From Leptodactylus fallax (Eukaryota; Chordata; Amphibia; Anura; Leptodactylidae), in assembly GCA_947044405.1 (NCBI GenBank), contig CAMRHE010000028.1:6677001-6741000 (forward strand): 64,000 bases of DNA. Reading direction: 5' to 3'. Shown in pieces: positions 23,750 to 35,313 of the stretch (positions are counted from its first letter, which is position 1; each line of letters starts with the position of its first letter). A program made the translations under genes and the position numbers. The notes under the pieces were generated by a model that worked only from the letters and a program-made list of their open reading frames with translations, was not told the DNA's origin and did not search any database.

Positions 23750-24690
23750 TTAAAGTGATTTTCCCATGAACATAACCATATGTAAATTTCCAGTTTAAAA
23801 GGTTAAACAAAAATTTTGTTTTAAAGGGAAATTGTCACCTGGAAATAACCTATTGTTAAAAATTTTTGGTGAGGTTTTAAATTTTCCATGTTATTTTCTT
23901 TGGTTTTTTTTTAAATCCTAAAAATTTTGCAATTACAACTCTTGCCACTAAGCCTATAATAGTCTGTGACTTCCTGTCTCCTGGAAATAGACACTATGGT
24001 CTGGAGCAGACCCTATTGACATCATCGGGTTGGTCTTCTAGACCTGCTCTGTGACCTGTGCAGAGAGGGGAGTAGATAAGATGTGACATCACCAATTGTG
24101 ACTGATGGATTCTGTATCTTATCTACATATACATGATCGCTGTGATCATCAGTGTGCTGTAAATGAGGTGACTGCTGCAAAGAAATATCCTACATAAAAC
24201 GAGAAGTTTCTGCTTATTATTTGACTTTATATGTTTAACATCAAACGTGGTAAAAAAAAAAAAAAAAAAAAAAAGGGGTCTTTTTATGGGGACACATTCC
24301 CGTTAAAGATTTTCTCTATCTTAGGAGAGTTTTTTTCTTTTCGTTGGTTGCCAGTGGATACAACCATGAATCCAGGAACTTTCTATGGTCTGGAACTTGT
24401 CAGAAACCCAGCCATGATGTCCTTATTGTGGTCGGGTTATCTTCTCATACATGTAGTGTCCTCCTGATAACCAGCCATGATGTCCTTATTGTGGTCGGGT
24501 TATCAGGAGTGACACTACATGTATGAAAAGATAACCCAACTTCAGTAAGGACATCATAGCTGGATTTCTGACAAGTCCCAGACCATAGAATGTTCCTGCA
24601 TTCATGGTCGTATCTATTGGCAACCGATCAAGACAACAGACTGTCACTGCCACTAAGATGGTTAGATGTAAATTTAGCAAATTGTCTCCG
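23750..24690. mobile_element. Palindromic TTAA MITE split by a second TTAA MITE
   Basis: The outer element begins TTAAAGTGATTTTCCCATGA at 23750 and continues after 24306 with AAGATTTTCTCTATCTTAGG, through TGGATACAACCATGAATCCA, to inverted arms ending near 24690. It matches the complete copy at 30092-30581. A second element (23821-24306) sits in a TTAA of the outer one. The outer right end has lost its TTAA terminus. Around 24410-24510 the phrase CCAGCCATGATGTCCTTATT occurs twice, a small internal duplication. Confidence 0.8.
23821..24306. mobile_element. T2/Kolobok-like MITE with TTAA duplication
   Basis: It starts TTAAAGGGAAATTGTCACC and ends GGACACATTCCCGTTAA, with TTAA at 23821-23824 and 24303-24306. 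A TTAA target and AAGGG(A)-type ends are features described for T2/Kolobok MITEs in frogs. It holds no coding sequence. A 23-base A run is near 24251-24274. Confidence 0.82.
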
Positions 24691-25185
24691 CCCCTGGTGC
24701 ACTTGCAAACTGATTTGCATACGTATAAAAGGATGATTACCTCAGCATTTCTTCATTAGTCTGTGACTAGAAAGGCATGTTACTGTTCCTATAAAAGGCC
24801 CCTAAATGGCACGATTATGGTTTAAGAGAGTATTTTGGACCTGATAGACCCCCTTTAACACAGAATTCCTCCATTGACTACAAAATATGAAGATAGGTTT
24901 CTTTGATTCCTTTTTAATGGATAACCTAACCAACGTATTTTTGGAAGTCCTCTTGGTACTGCCATTGGAGATCACTTTAGTCAGTCTCTTCACAGTCTGA
25001 AATGGCTGATAACAGGGAGTATAGCTGAGATATTCTTGTATGGCAATGTCTTCTGTAGAGGTGCTGATATGTGGAATTATATATTCCATGAAAGGTGATT
25101 GATCAGGCTGAGGCCGTCCATTTAATAAGGATTTAATCCATCCTTGGTGCATTGCTAGAGCTCAATACAATACAAATCTTTAAAA
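24691..25185. other. Unassigned non-coding DNA
   Basis: A 116-codon minus-strand frame (24802-25152) has no recognisable domain and was not accepted. Confidence 0.45.
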
Positions 25186-25464
25186 TGAACTTCATTTAGA
25201 ATAAATTGCAAAAACAAAACAAAGTCCTTTCCCATCGGGATCTCCTTTCTGCTCCTGTCAATACCCGGCAAGTCGGTGTTCTGTCTTAATGATATCTAAT
25301 AATTCTCAAACAGACCAAGAGCTCTTTTATTGCTGCTATGACAAAAGCATTCAATGAAAAGAGTAGATACTCTGCAGGAATAGGTCGTGACAGTGCCGGT
25401 GGATGTGGCATCATTACACAGAACACAATGTAGCTGCTGCTAATACACTTCTAACCTAGTTTCT
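25186..25464. promoter_or_regulatory. Possible conserved non-coding element
   Basis: Repeat-free, with TCTTAATGATATCTAATAAT, TTTTATTGCTGCTATGAC and TTTCTAATTAGTA motifs. Weak enhancer-like call. Confidence 0.18.
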
Positions 25465-25789
25465 AATTAGTATTCTAAGTAGAAGTATTTTTATTTTTAC
25501 TATGTGGCATCTCTATAGGAATTTTATTTGAACACCTTATAGTGGGTTTCTGACCTCAGTTTGATGGTATTATTTATAGTTTTTGCCTTACAGTAAGCGT
25601 GCCATTGGTATTATTTGCAATTGTATGATAGTATTTTTCACAGTATTGCATTATTATTTTGTCATTGTATAGTATGGTATTATTTGACTGCTATCTATTG
25701 TTAGGATATTGTTTTGTAGTATTTCTTGGAAATGTTTGGCAGCATCATTTTGCAGTGTATGGTACATGGCACTGTTTTCCAGTAATATT
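25465..25789. other. Unassigned AT-rich DNA
   Basis: Loose repeats of GTATTATTT-like words; no defined element. Confidence 0.45.
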
Positions 25790-26204
25790 TAGGTACATCC
25801 AAGTTTTAGGCAAGTGTGGGAAAATTGCAGCAGAGTAAGAATGCTTTCAGAAATAGAAGGGTTAATAGTTTATTTTTGTCAATGACCAAAATGAAGTGAA
25901 TTAAGAGAAATGTAAATCTCATCAATATTTGGTGTGACCTTTGCTCTTTGCCTTCTTCTCGGTACAGACAGTTTTGGCAGATTTGGACAGGGCGGTTGTT
26001 CGCGCCGCCATCTTGGAGAACTAAGCACAGCTCTTCTGTGGATGTAGGCTTGCTCCAATCCTTCTGTCTCTTCATGTCATCCCAGACAGACTGGATGATG
26101 ATGAGATCAGGACTATATCTGTGGGGGCCGGATCATCACTTGCAGGACTCCTCCTCCAAAGGGCAAAGGTCACACCAAATATTGATGACATTTACATTTC
26201 TCTT
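25790..26204 (-). mobile_element. Tc1-like non-autonomous element, copy 4
   Basis: The left outer end is recognisable (CCAAGTTTTAGGCAAGTGT), followed by the sub-terminal CTTTCAGAAATAGAAGGGTT and the inverted pair around CAATATTTGGTGTGA. The core on the minus strand reads DDMKRQKDWSKPTSTEELCLV, a Tc1 C-terminal segment, with the third catalytic position again Q. The right outer end is replaced by a T2-like element from 26205. Confidence 0.75.
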
Positions 26205-26670
26205 CACATAAAAGAATAGTACAGGTGAATACAAGAAACATCGTAATATACCTTAAAGAATATTTTTCCTTCTCTACTTATCAGGCTGAGCTACTTTACT
26301 TGTTACATAGAAATCTATTGAGAGGTGATGGAGGAGGAAGCGGCTGCTGAAAAGACATGCAAATAACTGCAGCTGCTCCACTCTGCTACACCGTGAGTCT
26401 GGGAGCTCTTTTAACACTGTTATGTTTCAGGATACTAAACCCTGCACAGAATGAGGCAATAATTCAATTAACAGCCTCTTCCCCCCTCCCCTCTCCATAG
26501 ATGTGTGAGGTGAATACAGAGACTCCATATAAATATACATTCCGAGTGCAGATAAGGAGGGGGAAGAAGAAAACTGATTTCATTAGTAAGATATATTACA
26601 AAGTTTCTTATATTCACATGGACTATTCATGTATACGGAATATTGTTTTATAACTGCAGGTCCCCTTTAA
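26205..26670. mobile_element. T2-like palindromic MITE
   Basis: The left arm AGAATAGTACAGGTGAATAC and right arm AAGTTTCTTATATTCACATG are approximate inverted copies. The right end is GCAGGTCCCCTTTAA with TTAA at 26667-26670. Same family as 54810-55290. The left terminus abuts and truncates the Tc1-like copy before it. Confidence 0.65.
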
Positions 26671-27404
26671 GGATAAAAAACATAGTAATACATTTACTTT
26701 GAAGGGGATGAGAAGGAATATACTCTCAGTAGATATCTACATTTTTAGATCTGCCAATGGCAATGCTGCATATATCTTGTACCTTCCTTCAGAACTAATA
26801 TGAACAGAAAACTGTAGTTGTAAAACCCAAAGCTCCAGACAAAAAAAAAAAAAAAAAAGGTACACTTATAAGAAAGTTGTTGTATTGCTTCTTGTTCTAG
26901 GCAGTCACACCAAAAGGTTTAGAACATGTAATTCTTCATATTAAATCAGTACTTCAGATATATACAGAGAGCAGGATAAAGTGACAGGGACTTGCATGTT
27001 TGTTATGTGCATTGTGCAATGAAATGTTATACAATTTTCCAATAGATTTTCTGTCCAACTGACCATTGGGACAATCTATGGGTTACCCTTTGGTATACAC
27101 TCAGCAATGAAGAAAAGTACTTTTTCACAGCATGTTTGTATGAATATGCAAGTAATATAATCACAGTGCTATATAATGTCTGCACAGTAGTAGAGTCTAA
27201 GCTGCCCTCTTCAACAGAATAATCTGACAATAGTGACCGCACTAGTCACACACTCATAAATCTGGCCAAGTCCCTGCCAAGTCCTCTATTAGGGCATATG
27301 GAGAACATATAGGCAGGTCTTTCTCGTGGGATTCCCACACCTATTGATTCAGCAAAGTGAAAAACCATTGCAAAGGAATGCTCCTGCTTTGAAAGGCAAC
27401 CATA
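26671..27404. other. Unassigned non-coding DNA
   Basis: An A run is at about 26840-26858. No gene or element end is supported. Confidence 0.5.
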
Positions 27405-27766
27405 TACAGTGTCATGTAAAGGTTTTAGGCAGGTGTACAAGGAGTCCTGGAAGTGAAGCTATGGCCCCCACAGATATAGCCCTGATCTCATCATCATCCA
27501 GTCTTTCTGGGATGACATGAAGAGACAGAAGGATTGGAGCAAGCCTACATCCACAGAAGATCTGTGCTTAGTTCTCCAAGATGGCGGCGGGAACAACCTC
27601 CCTGCCCAGTTCTGCCAAAAACTGTCTGCAAAGGTCACACCAAATATTGAGGGTTTTTATATTTCTCTTCATCTTGTTCATTGACAAAAATAAACTATTA
27701 ACCACTCTTTCTAAAAGCATTTTTATTGCACAGCACTTTTCTAAAACTTTTGCACAGTACTGTGTA
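27405..27766 (+). mobile_element. Tc1-like non-autonomous element, complete copy
   Basis: This is the only copy with both ends. It starts after TA (27405-27406) with CAGTGTCATGTAAAGGTTTT and ends near 27762-27766 with TTTTGCACAGTACTG then TGTA. The inner text on the plus strand translates as the end of a Tc1 transposase: SPDLIIIQSFWDDMKRQ, KPTSTEDLCLVLQ, NNLPAQFCQKL. The codon expected to encode the third catalytic residue E is CAG (27499-27501). The element is about 360 bp, far below an autonomous Tc1 element, so it is an internally deleted non-autonomous form. Confidence 0.82.
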
Positions 27767-28114
27767 TCCATTGTTGGAGCTTTTATATATACATATAAAT
27801 AGTGTTGGTGCTGTCAGGTCTCTTCTTCCAACACAAATTATTCTTACATTGTTGGTGTAATATTTCAGTAAACCAAGAGAAAGAGAACTGAATCTGCAGT
27901 GTCTGTTTTTTACGTGTCCTCCCATTCCACCATTTTTACAAGAACCCTTCCAGTGCCCTATGTTTTATGCTGGAGAGGACATGAAGTCATGGATTGCATA
28001 TGTAAATCTCCTCATTATTCTGAACTGCACACTTTATACCAACATTATTACACAGCACCACATAAATCTCCCCAAACTTACAGAATACAAGTTTCTATCC
28101 ACTCCACAAACTAA
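27767..28114. other. Unassigned non-coding DNA
   Basis: Nothing recognisable. Confidence 0.5.
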
Positions 28115-29130
28115 GAAGCGCCAATAAACTCGGCTGTGACATCATCTCAGGACACAACTTTTAATTACCCCTTCCTCCTCCCCCTCCTCATTCCTTCTTC
28201 CCTAGCCATCTGATTGGCCGCCACCGAGTTTGGCAATCGGTAATTAAATTATTATAGAAAATGATTTTAAGAATTAAGATGCACAAAGTTCAGTTTCCCT
28301 CTGTTTCTGTTACTATTACCAAAGCTATTGATAAGATGTCTAAATTTATTGCAGAATAATTCTGCAGGAAAGAAGATAAAAGGTTCCTGAATAAAATATG
28401 AGTTGAAAGCTGTAAATTGTAGCAATGCATATCATTTCATTCAGATGTAGGAAGCAATTACCATCTGCTATATTCATCAGTTCCCTCCTTTATGACTTAA
28501 TTATATGTTTAATGCTATCAGATCAACCAAAGGGCACAATAGATGAATGAGAGGCAGAATAGGAAAGATTCTACGGCAAGACAAAAGGTGGATGAAAAGA
28601 AACCTGAGAACGGAATTGATTCCATTTGTTGGGAGAGAAGTTAATTTAAATAGTATATTCTATCATCTCCCGTGCTCCGCCGAGATAATATAAATCACGT
28701 GTTTGTGAATTTGCTTCATACAATTTTAACAAAAGCATTTAAGTTTCCGAAAACCGAAGGTCTCCGGGTTTTGATTTATTTATGAAATTGGTAACATTTG
28801 CAAAGAAAGAGCAGTGACTGACAAGCAACGCATCCCAAGTATTATGAAGTAGGAATATTCCAGGGCATTAAGTGACAACGGAGAAGCGGCCGATCTGCCC
28901 TTGTTTTATTTTACACTTTAATTTATAGGAAAACATTTCTCCATTCTTGGCACGAGAACCGAGGTTACATGGTGACATCTACATCACCTAAAGGCCAAGA
29001 ATACGTTCAAGAGTAACTTTTCAGCCGAGGCTAATTAGTAAAGAACTTGCCTTTTAAGTCAATCGGTCCTCGTTGTCCTCATGACCAAGGTGTCCGGCTT
29101 CACCCTAATGGAAATTAAAAGTTCATCATA
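28115..29130. promoter_or_regulatory. Best candidate conserved non-coding cluster
   Basis: About 1 kb without any of the window's repeat families and without coding potential. It holds many developmental-type words: ACTTTTAATTACCCC, a CCAAT box on the minus strand (CTGATTGGCCG at 28210), GGTAATTAAATTATTATAG, GTTAATTTAAATAG, AAATCACGTG, GGCTAATTAGTAAAG. Base composition is balanced and word use is complex, unlike the flanks. Vertebrate gene deserts often contain such enhancer clusters. The target could be GALNT5 or another gene outside the window. Conservation was not tested. Confidence 0.35.
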
Positions 29131-30091
29131 TTTCTGTCCTATAGGTAGCATTAGAGTTGCAAATTTTGGGATTTTATGACATGCGCTCAACATATTAACC
29201 TAGGAAGTTGTACTGTTTAGGACTTTTGTAAGTTTTTTTTGAAAGGACCCAAATATAATATTTTAGTGAACATTTGCGCAGTATCAAAGACTTAAAGGTT
29301 TGTATCTCAGACATATTATAAAGGACTTTGAAAATACTAGGGGGTTGAATCCTGATCAACTTATATTCTGTCCTATAATCAGCACATCACAGGATAGGTA
29401 ACAGGTCTCTGACTGCTGCAGCCCGATCTATGGGATGCCCACTGATCACAAGAACACCCATGTTACCCATCGGAAAGGAGGAATGGTCAAGAGCTGACAC
29501 TCGATTCAAAGTCGAAGTCAAGGGTTGTACACAGCCATCTCCATCAGTGCCATAGACACATGGCCCAGGCTCCATTACAACAGGCGACACAGGGTTCCCA
29601 TTCTTGTGATCGGTTGGGATCCGTGCCATCAGATCCCCAGGGATTGCACATTCTCATAAGGGTTGATTATGGGACAATTTCTTTAACCATTCTTCTTGGT
29701 TCAAGACCAGATACATTTTTGTTTTTTTCAGTACATGCGGTTTTGAAGGCTATAACATTCAGGTTATTCAAATCATTTTTGTGTCTTTTTTTGGTGATAC
29801 AAAGAACTTTATTTTTATATCATTTTTAGTGACAAAGTAAAAAGAGAAGGAAAAGAAATGCATCTGTTTTTCACATTTTTTTCTGTTCTTATTTCTTTTT
29901 TGCTAGAAGAAAATATTAACTTGTGATGGGCTTGGTAGTGACTTTCTTCCATTATTTTACTTTATTTTTTTGATCTAACGTTGATTTATTGTTTTGTTAA
30001 TTATGTTTTACCCATAAGATCATAATAGACCTTTGAGAGGCATTTAACCAATTTTTTTTTTGCTGATTTCCCCTGTAATAGGACTGATACA
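29131..30091. other. Unassigned non-coding DNA
   Basis: T-rich from 29690 on. No supported gene or element. Confidence 0.5.
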
Positions 30092-30581
30092 TTAAATGGG
30101 TATTCCCATAAACGTAATCCTATCTATATTTGTAGATAATTAAAAGTTAAACATTTTTGCAAATATAAGTAGCTAAAAATTCCACAGAGTTTTAAAGATT
30201 TTCTCTAACCATCTTAGTGGTGATAGTCTGTTGTCTTGATCAGTTGCCAATGGATACGACCACTAATGCAGGAACTTTCTATGGTCTGGGACTTGTCAGG
30301 AACCCAGCCATGATTTTCTTATTGTAGCTGGGTTATCGCTACATGTATCAGAAGATATCCCAGCCACAATAAGGAAATTATGGCTTATCTGACCTTAGAA
30401 AGGTCCTGCATTCATGGTCGTATCCACTGACAACCGATCAAGACAACAATTTGTGACCAAAAGATATTTAGAGAAAATTTTTAAAACTCTACAATGTTTA
30501 ATTACTTATATTTGCAAAATTGTTAACTTTTAATTATCTACAAATTTAAAAATGGTTATGTTCGTGGGAATACCCCTTTAA
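30092..30581. mobile_element. Long palindromic TTAA MITE (490 bp)
   Basis: TTAA is at 30092-30095 and 30578-30581. The termini TTAAATGGGTATTCCCATAA and the reverse complement of the right end, TTAAAGGGGTATTCCCACGA, open inverted arms of roughly 230 bp that meet near 30335, so nearly the whole element is one imperfect hairpin. TTAA duplication and the AAGGGG-type end fit T2/Kolobok MITEs. Further copies: 23750-24690 and 36925-37060. Confidence 0.88.
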
Positions 30582-31035
30582 CCCCAATTACAAGTGGAAT
30601 ACAGGCACATCCTTGCAGATTTGGTCAGTCGCCATCCGGATGTACAAAGTTAATGGACAGCTGGCAAGTAGATAAAGATCTGATCACTTGTTCTAAAAAG
30701 TATTTTATCAAACATTTCTATTCCCATAAAATAACACTTCTGGAGCAGCTTTTCTAAGAATACTACATTGTACTCCACCTCTGTTACTCTTCCTGGAATC
30801 TGAAATTGTCAGACTATGCAGGGATACAACCTACTGACAAGAAGAACCCCATCGCCCACTTGATTTCATTCAATTTACTTCTACATTTCCACAAGGAATC
30901 ACAGAGGAACAGCACAACAAAGTGGAAAAGACGCTCCAGACGTGTCAGATTATTGGGGTAAATAGATACTGCGCCAGCATTGGTCTCATAACTATGATAA
31001 TTTAGATGAATAAAAAGTACACAAATACAATTCTG
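30582..31035. other. Unassigned non-coding DNA
   Basis: The phrase CCTCTGTTACTCTTCCTGGA (30778) echoes the next element, so this may be part of an older copy. Confidence 0.4.
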
Positions 31036-31366
31036 CAGCTTCATTTCTTATAGTTCAGTGTCATTCCTCTGTTATTCCTCATAGAAATTAAATTGCCATT
31101 TGGGCGTTAACAGTTTTTGGGCGTGTCGCTGCACAGTCTGACCCTGTCCAATCAGTGCTGTTAGCATCAGACTGTACCAGGACACACCCCTTCCACAACG
31201 GTGAATGGTAACACCCAGTTGTCAATTTATTTATAAATTTCTAGGAGGAATAACAGAGGACTGGCATAACACTGAGCTAGAACTAAATATTCTCCAGGAT
31301 TGCTATTTAATGAAGACAAGTTCTTAGAAAAAAGACATCCCAGGGGTGGCGACAGGTCCTCTTTAA
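31036..31366. mobile_element. Foldback MITE, probably TTAA type
   Basis: CATTCCTCTGTTATTCCTCA (about 31061) and AGGAGGAATAACAGAGGACT (about 31243) form inverted arms. The right side ends GACAGGTCCTCTTTAA with TTAA at 31363-31366. The left TTAA was not found. Confidence 0.5.
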
Positions 31367-32244
31367 GACTACAGACCTCAGTTTCCAAAAATTGTGCAGT
31401 TCCCAAGCTACTCTGCCCCCTCCGCTAGCCCGCTGACTGTACTGCCATCCTGGATTCTATCAGGTCTTAATTTTGTAATATTACTTTAATTGTAGGTATT
31501 TTATTAGCGCACTTTGTAGCACTGTCTATTAATTTATGCTCCGCCAGCCTAACATTTTTGCAACCATCTGGTTTGCAAGTCATTAATGGGGCATTTCAGA
31601 CGATCTGTTCGCTCAACACATGATTCTCTGACATTTTTCAGTGGGTTGAAAGCACATATTTGCAGATGCATTTGGTAAAGGTATAGAAAACAAATTAGAA
31701 GATTGATACTAATTTGTCTCATTTAATCTCACCAAATGTCAATGTAGTGTTGTACAGAAATACATTACGAGAATCTAAAAGCGAAACCTGAGGCGAAAGA
31801 CATTATCCAGATATCCCAACTCTTGCTGGTGAGAAAATCCCAACTAATATAGACGTGAATCCATGATGTATAATTCTGTATATTTTTACCAGGGGTATAT
31901 ATTGTTATTGAACCCCCTTTTATGGTATACAGATATAGTAATTTATAAAAAAAAAAAAAAAAAAGTTGAGCTATGCAATTTATTTCTTCCTTTTATTTTT
32001 TAGATATATCTGGCATTTGCCCCTTTCTACAATGGTTAAAACTATGAGCTTTTTGTGACCTGGGGTCTATCTTGCTTATCCTATATGCCCCTTAACTTCA
32101 TGCCTTGTATGTGGCTGTAGGCTGCAGATATAGTTATAGATTGTGGGTCATTCTTTTCTGGGGCTAGTTCTTTCTTGGCCCCTTTGGCCTGATCTTTCCC
32201 TAATTTTAAGACCCCCCCCCCACTCCTACTATGTGCTTGTAGGG
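31367..32244. other. Unassigned non-coding DNA
   Basis: A-run near 31949-31965 and C-run near 32212-32221. No gene. Confidence 0.5.
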
Positions 32245-32665
32245 TGCAGAAAGTTAGTTTGCTTATTCTCCAGTTATTAGGCTGCTCCCCTCCTCCTCCA
32301 CCTTATCTTCACTCATTCTGTGCTCAATCTACATATCAAACTCACATACAGAACTCTATGGAGAGGGGAGGGGTTTTTACTTGATTTATTGTCTCATTCT
32401 GTGCTGTGCTAGCCTGTTATCTGGAAACACAACTGTGTGATAAAAAGCTCTCTGACTCACAGAATAGCATAGCTAGAGTGTAGCAGCTGCAGTTGTTTGT
32501 GTATCTTTTCAAGCAGTCTCCTCCTCCCCCTCCCCTCCCCATAGACTAAAATGTAAAAAGGAAGTTAGCTTCATAAAGGAAGGAGGAATTTCAATTAGTA
32601 ACAATAGCAACCTGTAACTCACATAGTCAGTAAAAGATAAGTAAAGTAGTGGCAAAGTTATTCCA
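32245..32665. mobile_element. T2-like MITE relic (family of 54810-55290)
   Basis: Shares CTCCTCCTCCACCTTATCTT with CACTCATTCTGTGC, TTATTGTCTCATTCTGTGC and CCCCATAGACTAAAATGTAA with the elements at 26205 and 54810. The ends are lost. Confidence 0.5.
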
Positions 32666-32675
32666 AAATTTAGAT

Positions 32676-33228
32676 ATTGTAACTAGAGACGAACGAATTG
32701 AAGCTGACAAAGTGGAATTCGATCTGAATTTCATGAAATATTCGATTCGCATCAAATCTGGATTTCCTCACGCTTCGTGGTAATGAATCGCATTTTTTTC
32801 AAAATGGCTGCTGTACATGTTAGGACATGGGGCAAGGAACTCTGGAAAAGCGGGATCACCCACAATGCCATGCGTGCAGCCAATCAGCAGCCAGCCCTGT
32901 GATGTCACAGCCCTTTAACCCCTTCGTGAGTGCCCACGGCATGTTTGACCACTGCATCCAAGGTGTTAAAACCCCCGATCAGTTATGGAGCCGGGTGTTA
33001 GCTGTAACTGACAGTTTTAACACCTTGGATGCCGCAGTCAAACATGACCACAGCATCCAAGGGGTTCCGCCATTTTGACGCCCACCCTGGCTCTCTTCAA
33101 ACAGGAAATAGCTGTTTTTTTAATGCAATTTGTCACAATTTAATTCGGATCGAATAGAATTGTATCGGAAAATTTGACGAAGTTGCCGAATCAAATTTTT
33201 GAAAACTTCGCTCATCTCTAATTGTAAC
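32676..33228. mobile_element. Short hAT element with perfect 8-bp duplication
   Basis: The element spans 32684-33220 (537 bp) and is flanked by identical ATTGTAAC copies at 32676-32683 and 33221-33228. It begins TAGAGACGAACGAA and ends TTCGCTCATCTCTA, an inverted pair with three differences in 14 bp. The 8-bp duplication and TAGRGNNG-type end fit the hAT superfamily. Sub-terminal arms rich in AATTCGAT/ATCGAATA words extend the complementarity. There is no transposase. Inner GTTAAAACCCCCGATCAGTT and AACTGACAGTTTTAACACCT form a second hairpin. Confidence 0.9.
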
Positions 33229-34209
33229 CCAAACCTATGAAAACACAGTCTGTGTAGAAAAATAATGCTCTTTCAGGAAGACTCACAAGACCATTCTACT
33301 TATTGATGAGGCCATGTGCTCTTTTTGGGCATGACCCCTTTTTGAGTGTGCCATGCTCCTTTTTTGGTTACTTGGGCATGCTTATATGCTTCTCATGCTC
33401 TATTCTCATAATGTGACTGACATAATATGCCCATATCATATAGCGGAGGAACTGACTGAGCAATCAGTCGGGTTCCCGTAGATTTGCCCACTCTTCCAGG
33501 AGTCAGGGAGCTCTCCCCTGTTTTTGTGATCCTTCCAGCCATTTTCAGAAAGTTGACAAGTGCGATATAAACCATAGAAAACTTCTACCTGTTTCTAAAC
33601 TTCTCAGCCCCATAAGCAGGCTTAGGTGAGTAATATATAGACTGTAATGATTAACCTTCAGGAACCTATTTCATGAATCTCACTGCCGGACATTTTAACA
33701 TTTTTTGCATTAAAATATGGTACACTTAACTAAAAATGAAATGAGTTCTCAAAAAGTGAATTATTACCTTATCATTAAGTGTAAGAGAGAATGTGTAGAG
33801 CAAACTTCAAGGACAAAGTCTGAACTGGCAAATCTGTGATGTACCCCTATGACCTAAATAAATGCTGGCGACCTCATCTACATTCTGGCTAAAAAGTTAC
33901 ATAGGAAATTTACTTTTGTTCTTTTTAGTCCTAGTACTAGCTGGGACCTCATGAACTTTTACAGCAATGCACATTTGGGCACCGTACTACAACTTTAACT
34001 CTTCAATCCTTGTAAGCTACCAACAAACAAGTTACAGCTGAATCCTCCGAGGTGTAACTACTTCTGGATCCCTGTAACATCTGTAACAGCCCACCATCTA
34101 CCATGAGCCATTTATAATATCAGTGACTCTTTATGTGGCCTTTGGGCACCCTCAGACTCCAAGACTCAGGTGTGACTGCTACCTCTGAACGATACTTTTC
34201 ATGTACCCT
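33229..34209. other. Unassigned non-coding DNA
   Basis: Small words repeated near 33310-33400 (CATG(C/A)C, CTTTTT). No gene or defined element. Confidence 0.5.
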
Positions 34210-34522
34210 TTAAGGCGGGGGTCCCACATGGTGTAAACGCCGATTCTAGCGAATCCCATCCATACATTGCAGAAAAATACGTGCAGTGGACATGCTGAGA
34301 TTTCCAAAACCCTTGCGGTTTTGGAAATCGCAGCATGTCAATTATACCTACAGAAACGCCGGCAATTTCCCTGTAGGTATAATGGAAGTAGAAAGTTCGT
34401 AGAGGAAGCCTCTGTGGACTTTCTGTGAAAAGCGCTGTGGGAAAAAACGCGATACGTTGCCACTGCGGTTTTTCCCACAGCGCTTCTTCGCTGTGGCCTG
34501 CTAAAGAGGGCATTAGCCTAAA
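34210..34522. mobile_element. CCCCACGTAGCG-family palindromic MITE, copy 1
   Basis: It starts TTAAGGCGGGGGTCCCACA and ends GGGCATTAGCCTAAAG. Internal modules: TTCTAGCGAATCCCATCC, CATTGCAGAAAAATACGTGC, a near-palindrome around CATGCTGAGATTTCCAAAAC / GGAAATCGCAGCATGTCAAT, TTATACCTACAGAAACGCCG and GCCTCTGTGGACTTTCTGTG. Nine copies of this family lie between 34 and 60 kb. No open frame; superfamily uncertain, but a TTAA site is present at some ends. Confidence 0.75.
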
Positions 34523-35313
34523 GGGTTTTTATGTGACTTTTTACTTGATGACCTATCCTTCTGTGTCACCAACATAAAATATTGTTGTATCAGAGGGAAA
34601 ACTACTTTATTTTTTATTTTATTTTTTTTTAATACGAACACACATTTTTTAACACATGTGAAACACACATTTTTTACTTACATTTTCCTCCAATATAAAA
34701 ATAAAAATGACAAAAATAAAGCCATATGTGAAAAAGCAGAAAGTATTTGAGTAACCCGAACCAAAATATTATAGCCGTCAAAACCGTATGTACAAAAAAG
34801 CCGAAAATCTGTCCAGTCATGAACCAGTTAAAATAATTATGCTTATGTCGATACCATGTAGAGATTATTTTTGCAATATTTTTTGTAATAGATTATTTTA
34901 TTCGAAAACATTACAGGTGTATTTGTCTATACTGATAGTGCCCACAATATCATCACGAAAAAGATGTCCATCGTAGTGCGACATCTAACAACTGTTCACA
35001 AAGTACATATTTATCATGGGGCGGTGTTATGGTAGAATTTCACTGCATCCATTTTTTTATATATAGTATCAGGTCTTACTATTCAAACTGGAATTTATCC
35101 AATGCAAATGGTTCCTTTGTGACATCACTTCCAATCAGAATTGCAATAACATATGATGCATACATACATTAGAAGTATAGTGCCACGTACTCTGACAAGA
35201 CAAAAACGAGGTTCAGAAGGGGCAAGGAAAGATGTACACAAAAGGACATCTGGCATCTATTAGGCAGTGAACAGCACAAGATGTACCAAAGTAGCCAATA
35301 TGTAGAAGAATGT
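34523..35313. other. Unassigned AT-rich DNA
   Basis: T-rich tract at 34600-34700. No gene. Confidence 0.5.
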
